Positions 20,004 to 26,084 of a stretch of 26,084 bases of DNA are shown here, piece after piece. The notes below the pieces were generated by a model, which saw only the letters and a program-made list of their open reading frames with translations, did no database searches and was not told the origin of the DNA. Positions within the stretch are counted from its first letter, which is position 1, and each line of letters starts with the position of its first letter. The stretch is from JBFGCA01 sp041567315. GTDB taxonomy: Bacteria > Acidobacteriota > Thermoanaerobaculia > Multivoradales > JAHEKO01. The translations under genes were made by a program, and so were the position numbers. The DNA lies in the NCBI GenBank assembly GCA_041567315.1, contig JBFGCA010000068.1, positions 1 through 26,084 of the forward strand, given 5' to 3'.

Positions 20004-21371
20004 GTGGCCCTGCTGATCCGCAACGGCACCCTGGTGACGCCGCGGGGACGGCAGGCCGGCGACCTGCGCTGCCGCGACGGCAAGATCGCCGAGGTCGGGG
20101 CCGGGCTCGAGCCGGCGCCCGGCGAGGAGGTGCTCGAAGCCGCCGGCAAGTACGTCTTCCCCGGTGGCGTCGACCCCCACGTCCACATGGCGCTGCCGGT
20201 GGCCGGCACGGTGTCGTCCGACGACTTCGAGTCGGGGACCCGGGCGGCGCTGGCCGGCGGCACCACGACGATCCTCGACTTCGTCCACCCCGAGCGGGGC
20301 GAGAGCCTGCTCGAAGCGCTGGCGGCGCGGCGGCGCGAGGCCGCAACGGCGGTCGTCGACTACGGGCTGCACGTGGCGGTGACCGGCTGGGCCGGCGACA
20401 CCGCTGCCCAGATGGCGCGCTGCGTGGAGGAGGGCATCCCCTCCTTCAAGGTCTACCTCGCCTACAAGGAGTCGGTGGGACTCGAGGACCGCGAGCTGGT
20501 GCGGGTGCTGGAGGCGGCGGCCGGACTCGACGCCCTGGTCCTGGTCCACGCCGAGCACGGCGACATGGTCGAGCTGCTGCGCGAGCGGCTGGCGGCCACC
20601 GCCCCGGCCGCGCCCGGCTCGCACGCCCGCTCGCGGCCGCCCGAGCTGGAGGGCGAGGCCACCGCCCGGGCGGCGGCGCTGGCCGGGGTCGCCGGCGCCC
20701 GGCTCTACGTGGTCCACGTCACCTGCCGGCAGGCGGTCGAGGCGGTCGCCGCCGCCCGCCGCGCCGGCCGGCCGGCGTGGGGCGAGACCTGCCCGCACTA
20801 CCTGCTGCTCGACGAGTCGCTCTACCAGCAGCCGGGCTTCGCGGGCGGGGCCTACGTCTGCGCGCCCCCCTTGCGGGCCGCCGAGCACCAGGCGGTGCTG
20901 TGGGAGGCCCTGCGCGACGAGACGCTCGACGTGGTGGCGACCGACCACTGCCCGTTCACCCTCGAGCAGAAGCAGCTCGGCGCCGGCGACTTCCGGCGCA
21001 TCCCGGGCGGCCTGGCGGGGGTCGAGCATCGCCTGGCGCTGCTGTACACCTTCGGGGTCGGGCGGGGGCGGCTCACCCTCGAGCGCTTCGTCGACCTGGT
21101 CTCCACCCGGCCCGCCCGGATCTTCGGCCTCTATCCGCGCAAGGGCTCGCTGGCCACCGGCGCCGACGCCGACCTGGTGGTCTGGGACCCCGAGGCCACG
21201 TCCACGCTGTCGGCCGGCACCCACCACCAACGCTGCGACCACATCCCCTACGAGGGCTTCGAGGTCGAGGGACTCCCCGCCGCCGTCGTCGCCGCCGGCG
21301 AGGTGCGCTGCCGCGACGGCGAGCTGCGGGTCGAAAGCGGCGCCGGCCGCTTCCTGAGACGCGGCCCCTAG
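20004..21371 (+). CDS. hydA: D-hydantoinase / dihydropyrimidinase
   Basis: A 455-residue amidohydrolase of the hydantoinase/dihydropyrimidinase family and of the usual length. The binuclear zinc site is visible: H59-x-H61 (DPHVHM), the carboxylated lysine K149 (PSFKVYLAYK), H182 (LVHAEH), H238 (VVHVT) and D314 (ATDHCPF). ETCPHYLLL (261-269) is a family signature. It opens cyclic ureides such as dihydropyrimidines, hydantoins or, in purine clusters, imidazolone-type rings. The known anaerobic purine cluster also carries a hydantoinase, and the ssnA- and xdhD-like genes lie 1-5 kb away. It starts with GTG one base after the dehalogenase stop, with no room for a separate promoter. Substrate chirality and identity are inferred, not shown. 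Confidence 0.88.
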   Translation: MALLIRNGTLVTPRGRQAGDLRCRDGKIAEVGAGLEPAPGEEVLEAAGKYVFPGGVDPHVHMALPVAGTVSSDDFESGTRAALAGGTTTILDFVHPERGESLLEALAARRREAATAVVDYGLHVAVTGWAGDTAAQMARCVEEGIPSFKVYLAYKESVGLEDRELVRVLEAAAGLDALVLVHAEHGDMVELLRERLAATAPAAPGSHARSRPPELEGEATARAAALAGVAGARLYVVHVTCRQAVEAVAAARRAGRPAWGETCPHYLLLDESLYQQPGFAGGAYVCAPPLRAAEHQAVLWEALRDETLDVVATDHCPFTLEQKQLGAGDFRRIPGGLAGVEHRLALLYTFGVGRGRLTLERFVDLVSTRPARIFGLYPRKGSLATGADADLVVWDPEATSTLSAGTHHQRCDHIPYEGFEVEGLPAAVVAAGEVRCRDGELRVESGAGRFLRRGP

Positions 21372-21387
21372 TCGTTGGCGGGCTCGA

Positions 21388-21408
21388 TCGACTCCCAGCC
21401 GGGGTCGA
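21388..21408 (+). terminator. Possible terminator hairpin after the hydantoinase gene
   Basis: TCGACTCC (21388-21395) and GGGGTCGA (21401-21408) can form an 8-bp stem with one G-U pair and a 5-base loop, 17 bases after the stop. A TTTT run comes only at 21423-21426, so it is at best a weak terminator. Confidence 0.4.
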
Positions 21409-21435
21409 GCCGTTAGGACCTGTTTTGCGAGACCG

Positions 21436-21497
21436 AGTTCATGAACTAAATCTATTTGTTAATCTTATTTCTCCGAGAAACCACTAGCCTCAGCTAG
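21436..21497. promoter_or_regulatory. AT-richer leader with three palindromes upstream of the GGDEF-EAL gene
   Basis: Three palindromes lie within 62 bases: AGTTCATGAACT (21436-21447, perfect 12 bp), TTTCTC-C-GAGAAA (21468-21480, 6-bp arms) and CTAGC-CTCA-GCTAG (21484-21497, 5-bp arms). The stretch 21421-21500 is distinctly richer in A and T than anything else in the window, as expected of a promoter/operator. I could not settle a -35/-10 pair. One of the palindromes may be a repressor or activator site (inference). Confidence 0.45.
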
Positions 21498-21568
21498 AGT
21501 CCAAAATGTGTGCGCCGCATGCTAACGACGTGCGGATTACCCTTCGATCCTCGACTACCATTGCCTGA

Positions 21569-24184
21569 ATGCACCGCGTTAAGCGATACCTGTTGCGCTG
21601 GCTCGGCACGGCAACGAAGAACGGACCCTTCAACCCGACTCCGAACCCGCCAACTGCCCGCTCCAGTGACTCCGAGGAGGACTACCGCCGCCTCTTCGAG
21701 CGGGTCCCGGACGGCATCTACCAGACGACACCCGACGGCAGACTTCTCGCCGCCAATCCGGCGCTGCTGCAAATGCTGGGCTACGACTCTGTCGACGAGC
21801 TGCGCCGCCTGGACCTTGCCCGCGACCTCCACGTGGATCCGCGGGCGCGGACCCAGTGGATCGAGCGTCTGGAGCGTGAGGACCAGGTACGCGACATGGA
21901 GTTCGAACTGCGACGAAAAGACGGCCGCCGCATCGTCGTCCTGGACTCCGCCTCCGTGGTACGAGGTTCGAGCGGAGAGGTCCTTTGCTACGAGGGCACG
22001 CTTACCGAGATCACCAACCGCAAGCGGGCCGAGGAACTGCAGGCAGTTTTGATCAACATCTTCCGTGCGGCCAACAGCGCGAGCGATCTGCGGGACCTGC
22101 TGAAGAACACCCAGCAGGAGCTGGCGAGACTGATCGACACCTCCAACTTCTACGTTGCCATCTACGAGCCGCGCACCGGGCTCTACTCCTTCCCATTTCA
22201 CGTCGACAAGTACGAGCCCAACAGCCTCCCTCCGCAACCGCTGCCCAAGAGCCTCACCGACTATGTCCGCCGCACCGCACGCCCGCTGCTGGTGGACGAC
22301 GAGGTACAGGGGCAGTTGACGCGCCAGGGAGAGGTCGAGCTGGTAGGGGTGTCGTCACCTATCTGGCTCGGCGTACCTCTCAAGGCCGATGACGAGGTCT
22401 TTGGCGTATTGGCGGTTCAGAGCTACGAAGAGCGCGCACTCTACTCCGACCGCGACCTGGAGCTGCTGAGTTTCGTGGCCGAGAACATCGGCCAGGCGGT
22501 CCTGCGCAAGCGCTCCGAGAGCGTACTGCGGAACAGCGAGCAACGCTTCCGGGCCCTCTTCGAGGCCTCGCCCGACGCGATCTTCGTCGAAGACCACGAC
22601 GGCAAGGTGCTCGACGCCAATCCGGCCGCCGTCGAGCTCCAGGGAATCCAGCGCGATCGCCTAGTCGGGTTGAATGTCGCGCAGCTGGTGCCACCGGAGT
22701 ACGTCGAGGAGGTCCGGACGGGCCACCAGCGGCTGCTTTCGGGAGACATCGAGCAGTTCGAGGGATTCATCTACTCGTCGGGTGGTCTCCGCATTCCGGT
22801 GGAGGTCCGCGCCAGCCCTTTCAGCTACGACGGGAGCCCGGCGGTACTGCTCCACGTACGCGACATCACCAAGCGCAAGGAACACGAGAAGCGTCTCGAG
22901 TACCTGGCGCGGTTCGACGCGCTCACTGGCCTACCGAACCGCTTCCTGCTCGAGGATCGCCTGCGGCAGGCGCTAGTCGCGGCCAGACGGGCCGGCGATC
23001 GGCTGGCCCTCCACTACCTGGATCTCGACGAGTTCAAGCAGGTCAACGATACCCTCGGACACACGATCGGCGACGAGCTGCTCAAGGCGGCAGGGCAGCG
23101 GCTGGCAGCGCTGGTGCGCGAGACCGACACGGTCGCGCGACTGGGGGGCGACGAGTTCGCCGTTATCCAGAGCGGCATTCCGAATCCCACCAGCGCCAGC
23201 GTGCTCGCCTTGCGGGTACTGGAGGCCATGGTGAAGCCCTTTCGGGTCGCCGGTCACACGCTCCACATCACCACCAGTGTCGGCATCAGCCTCTCCACTT
23301 CCGACGAGGACGCGGAACAGCTGCTGCTGCAGGCCGACCGCGCCCTCTATAAGGCCAAAGAGCTGGGCCGGGGGACCTTCCGCTTCCACGATGACACGCT
23401 GGCCGACGAGGTCCAGACCTATGTCACTCTGCGCCATGAACTGGACGGCGCTGTCGAGCGCGGCGAGTTCTTCCTCGAGTACCAGCCGCAGATCGAGCTG
23501 GCCACCGGCCGGGTGGTGGGCGCCGAGGCGCTGGTGCGTTGGCGGCACCCGACGCGGGGGCTACTGCTCCCTGGTCGGTTCATCCCGGTGACTGAAAACA
23601 CCGGCCTGATCATCCCGATCGGCTCCTGGGTCCTCCGGGAAGCCTGCAGACAGCGCCGAGCTTGGTGCGATGCGGGCCTAATTCAGGTGCCGACGGCGGT
23701 TAATCTGTCGGCGGTGCAGTTTCGAGACCTACACTTCATGGACACCGTTCAGGATGTCCTGCGGACGACGAGGGTAAGGCCTCAACTGCTGGAGCTCGAG
23801 CTCACCGAGACCCTCCTCATGCAGAGCTCGGCTGCGGTGCACGATGCTCTGCGGGCCGCCAGCCGTCGGGGGATCTCGATCGCCGTCGACGACTTCGGGA
23901 CCGGGTACTCGTCGCTCCAATACCTGCGCCAGTTTCCCGTTAGCAAGCTCAAGATCGCCATGGAGTTCGTCCAGGGAGTCACCCGGGATTCCGACGACGA
24001 CGCCATCGTCGCCGCGGTCATCAGCTTGGGCCATCAGCTCGGCCTGAAGGTCATTGCCGAGGGTGTGGAGACTGAAGAGCAGCTCGAGTTCCTGCGTGGC
24101 CACGGCTGTGACGAGGCACAGGGGTATTACTTCAGTCGTCCGCTCTCGCCCCGGAGATTTGCCGAGAGACTGGTCAAGAACTGA
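21569..24184 (+). CDS. PAS-GAF-PAS-GGDEF-EAL cyclic-di-GMP signalling protein
   Basis: An 871-residue protein with PAS (about 37-150), GAF (165-315), PAS (322-438), GGDEF (445-605) and EAL (620-865) domains and no membrane segment, so it probably acts in the cytoplasm. The cyclase signature GGDEF (526-530) is intact, and an inhibitory I-site R517-x-x-D520 sits at the right distance. The EAL motif (653-655), N712, ELTE (744-747), D774-D775, K795, E831 and Q851 are all present, so phosphodiesterase activity is possible. One oddity is KIA at 795-797 in place of the usual KID. The GAF and PAS domains may sense small ligands or redox state. No strong ribosome site precedes the ATG at 21569. Its neighbours give no clear functional link; the gene seems slightly less GC-biased than those around it. 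Confidence 0.93.
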   Translation: MHRVKRYLLRWLGTATKNGPFNPTPNPPTARSSDSEEDYRRLFERVPDGIYQTTPDGRLLAANPALLQMLGYDSVDELRRLDLARDLHVDPRARTQWIERLEREDQVRDMEFELRRKDGRRIVVLDSASVVRGSSGEVLCYEGTLTEITNRKRAEELQAVLINIFRAANSASDLRDLLKNTQQELARLIDTSNFYVAIYEPRTGLYSFPFHVDKYEPNSLPPQPLPKSLTDYVRRTARPLLVDDEVQGQLTRQGEVELVGVSSPIWLGVPLKADDEVFGVLAVQSYEERALYSDRDLELLSFVAENIGQAVLRKRSESVLRNSEQRFRALFEASPDAIFVEDHDGKVLDANPAAVELQGIQRDRLVGLNVAQLVPPEYVEEVRTGHQRLLSGDIEQFEGFIYSSGGLRIPVEVRASPFSYDGSPAVLLHVRDITKRKEHEKRLEYLARFDALTGLPNRFLLEDRLRQALVAARRAGDRLALHYLDLDEFKQVNDTLGHTIGDELLKAAGQRLAALVRETDTVARLGGDEFAVIQSGIPNPTSASVLALRVLEAMVKPFRVAGHTLHITTSVGISLSTSDEDAEQLLLQADRALYKAKELGRGTFRFHDDTLADEVQTYVTLRHELDGAVERGEFFLEYQPQIELATGRVVGAEALVRWRHPTRGLLLPGRFIPVTENTGLIIPIGSWVLREACRQRRAWCDAGLIQVPTAVNLSAVQFRDLHFMDTVQDVLRTTRVRPQLLELELTETLLMQSSAAVHDALRAASRRGISIAVDDFGTGYSSLQYLRQFPVSKLKIAMEFVQGVTRDSDDDAIVAAVISLGHQLGLKVIAEGVETEEQLEFLRGHGCDEAQGYYFSRPLSPRRFAERLVKN

Positions 24185-24201
24185 CCGGCCGGCCCCGCGG
24201 C

Positions 24202-25923
24202 CTACTGGCCGGGGGGCTGGGCGGCGCCGGTGACGAAGCTCCCGAGCTCGCCGATCGAAGAGTTGCCCGCGGCGTCGGTGCTGAAGACGCGGTAGTAGTG
24301 GCGGGTCGACGGCGCCAGGCCGAAGAGCGGGACCGCGTGGGTGCGGGTGCGCGGCTCGCGATCGCGGTAGACCGAGACCCGGTCCAGCAGCTCGGGATCG
24401 GTGGACCACAGGACCACCGCGTCGGCGGGCTCCCCGGTCGCCCAGGTGACGAGCGCCGAGGTGCCGCTGGCGCTCGCCGCGACGTTGGCCAGCAGCGGGC
24501 CGTCGTAGTCGCCGGTGTAGGCACCCTGGATGTCGGCCCAGCCGTCGAGCAGCGACTCGTAGAGCTCGTTGGGCTGGGTCGCCGACAACGGCTCCTCGCC
24601 GGGTCCCGGCCGAAACAGGTGCTCGTCCTTGTTCCAGTGCAGTCCCGAGAAGCCATGGCGGATCACCTCGGCCGCCGTCTGGCGCGGCTGGTCGGCGTCG
24701 CCGGTCAGGTTGGGGATCTGGCCGTAGAGCGGCCCCCGGTAGCCCTCGCGGTTGGCCCAGCGCCGCAGGTTCCGGCAAACCCGATTGCGGCGGCAGGTAG
24801 CGACGCCGCCGACCCCGGCGTACTGGACCACCCAGAGGCCGTCGCTGGCCGCGGCGCGCTCGAGGATCCAGCGGTTGTCCTGCACGTGGCGAGCCGTCTG
24901 GCGCACCCACCGCGGCAGCTCCTCCCACGGCTCGGCGGCGGCGCGCTCGAGCACCGTCCGGCCGCGCCGCACCATCCGCACGTCGCCGGAGGCGCCGGCG
25001 GCGAAGATCACCGCCCGCTGCCAGGGCTCGAGCTCGGCCTCGACCCAGCCCATCGCCTCCTCGACCCAGGCGCGCTTCGAGTCGCGGTACCACTCCAGGA
25101 AGTCGCGCCGGTGGCGCTCGCTCAGCCCCTCGAAGGGCGCCTCCGGCGGCGCGATCTCGTCGAACCCGGAGTGGCTCGTGTCCCAGGCCAGGTTGAGCGC
25201 GGTCACGTCCGCGCCGTACCGGTGGGCCATCGCCGCGACGAAGTCGGCCTGTGCGTTGGGGTCGTACGCCCAGAAATGGTCGGCGGACGGATAGGTCGGC
25301 TCGTTGAGCCGGCCCAGGCTGAGATGAACGGAGACCACGAACGGCGCCCACTTGTCGAGCAGCCGCGCAAAGCTCTGGCCGACGAAATCGCGCACGTGGT
25401 CCTTGAGCTCCGGCGGCGCCCACAGGCTCAGATGCGGCGACTGCACCCCCCGCGGGTCCCAGCGGTGCCGGCCCTCGTCGCCGGCGCCGGCCAGCGTGGT
25501 CTCGTTGCAGGCCGGCCGCGGGCAGCGCCAGTGGAGATGCGTGTAGCGGCGCCCGTCTCTCATCTTGCGCCAGAACCAGCGCGGGGACATGACGCTGCAC
25601 AGCGTGATCTGCACCCGCTGTCCGGAGGCCACGATGGTGGCGATCAGCCGGTCGAACTTGTCGAAGTCGAAGCGGTCGGGCCGCGGCTCGACCTCGCTCC
25701 ACGGTACCCACAGCCGCACGTACTGCGAGCCGATCTGCTCGAGCAGCTCCATGCGGGTGGCGAGCGCCCCGAGGTCGGCGGCGGGATCCTGGCCGCGGAA
25801 GAAGATCCACGCGCCCCCCGAGTTGCGCGGCGGCTCAACGGCGGCGGCCCCCAACAGCGGCGCCGTCGCCAGCCAGCCCGTGGCGGCGACGAGCACCCCT
25901 GCCAGGCGCCGACGCGGCAACAT
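24202..25923 (-). CDS. Secreted GH42-like glycoside hydrolase with C-terminal fibronectin III-like domain
   Basis: A 573-residue exported protein counted from the ATG at 25923. A signal peptide (about 1-27: MLPRRRLAGVLV, then a Leu/Ala-rich core ending near LLGAAA) precedes a TIM-barrel-like catalytic region (about 35-450). It starts with YVRLWVPWSEVEP, the usual barrel start of beta-galactosidase-like enzymes, and carries N207-E208 in LGRLNEPTYP, a probable acid/base glutamate. The C-terminal segment (477-566), ending HYYRVFSTDAAGNSS, is a fibronectin III-type or purple-phosphatase-N-type beta-sandwich often found in extracellular enzymes. The polysaccharide target is unknown. An in-frame GTG at 25962 would give 586 residues, but it precedes the signal peptide and the ATG is preferred. 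It converges on the GGDEF-EAL gene with 17 bases between them. Confidence 0.78.
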   Translation of the reverse strand: MLPRRRLAGVLVAATGWLATAPLLGAAAVEPPRNSGGAWIFFRGQDPAADLGALATRMELLEQIGSQYVRLWVPWSEVEPRPDRFDFDKFDRLIATIVASGQRVQITLCSVMSPRWFWRKMRDGRRYTHLHWRCPRPACNETTLAGAGDEGRHRWDPRGVQSPHLSLWAPPELKDHVRDFVGQSFARLLDKWAPFVVSVHLSLGRLNEPTYPSADHFWAYDPNAQADFVAAMAHRYGADVTALNLAWDTSHSGFDEIAPPEAPFEGLSERHRRDFLEWYRDSKRAWVEEAMGWVEAELEPWQRAVIFAAGASGDVRMVRRGRTVLERAAAEPWEELPRWVRQTARHVQDNRWILERAAASDGLWVVQYAGVGGVATCRRNRVCRNLRRWANREGYRGPLYGQIPNLTGDADQPRQTAAEVIRHGFSGLHWNKDEHLFRPGPGEEPLSATQPNELYESLLDGWADIQGAYTGDYDGPLLANVAASASGTSALVTWATGEPADAVVLWSTDPELLDRVSVYRDREPRTRTHAVPLFGLAPSTRHYYRVFSTDAAGNSSIGELGSFVTGAAQPPGQ

Positions 25924-26084
25924 CGGGCTGAATCGTAACCCCGGCGGCAGGGGTCCCTCCACCTACCGCCTGCCCGGCGGCGGTTGCCGGCCTCCCGGTC
26001 CCGCGCTAGCAGCCCGTGGTGGAAGTCGGTCGGCTCGGCTGGCGAGCGCGGCGGGGCCGGATGCCAGGCGCCGCGGCGCAGGCA

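Noticed and set aside
21425..21452. TTGCGA (21425) with TAAATC (21447) as a sigma-70 promoter before the GGDEF-EAL gene
   Set aside because: Only about three of six bases match the -10 consensus and the spacing is 16; not strong enough to list as a promoter.

Overview
This is a very GC-rich, gene-dense chromosomal window from a bacterium, probably Gram-negative. It has Sec signal peptides, a two-transmembrane sensor protein, RimK/RimB homologues and a PAS-GAF-PAS-GGDEF-EAL protein. The taxon cannot be fixed from the sequence; a high-GC soil or sediment lineage such as Acidobacteriota is a low-confidence guess. I saw no tRNA, rRNA, CRISPR array or insertion sequence. Sixteen protein genes account for nearly all of the window, and no gene-free stretch exceeds about 300 bases.

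Region 1 (1-6257, minus strand) is a tightly overlapping operon. In transcription order it encodes a fold-type II PLP enzyme, a DgcN-like DUF1611 protein, a fusion of a PP-loop ATPase (MurL-like) with a creatininase-family amidohydrolase, and a DgcA-like enolase-superfamily epimerase. After a 33-base gap comes a membrane sensor protein that runs off the window. DgcN and DgcA form a described D-glutamate catabolic route (D-Glu to N-acetyl-D-Glu to N-acetyl-L-Glu). The embedded PP-loop/creatininase fusion is the best candidate for undescribed biochemistry here. Region 2 (6538-8739, plus) is a divergently transcribed SLC12/cation-chloride-cotransporter-type permease that may serve this operon.

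Region 3 (8860-11695, plus) holds a small secreted protein of unknown function, then an overlapping trio: a RimB-like retropepsin-fold protease, RimK (L-glutamate ligase) and an AstE/AspA-family zinc deacylase/carboxypeptidase. Regions 1 and 3 therefore share a glutamate and N-acylglutamate theme.

Region 4 (11847-14884, minus) is a pair of overlapping, divergent fold-type II PLP enzymes. Region 5 (15097-21371) resembles the anaerobic purine/urate cluster that carries ssnA, xdhD and a hydantoinase. It encodes an SsnA-like amidohydrolase (plus), a fused FeS-molybdopterin hydroxylase of the XdhD/selenium-dependent xanthine dehydrogenase type (minus), and a DhlA-type haloalkane dehalogenase lying 1 base upstream of a D-hydantoinase/dihydropyrimidinase (plus). 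Other parts of the known purine pathway (FAD subunit, YgfK, YgeW, YgeY, carbamate kinase) are not in the window.

Region 6 (21569-25923) has a c-di-GMP enzyme preceded by an AT-richer, palindrome-rich leader, and a convergent secreted GH42-like glycosidase with a C-terminal fibronectin-III-like domain. The last 160 bases (25924-26084) show nothing I can support.
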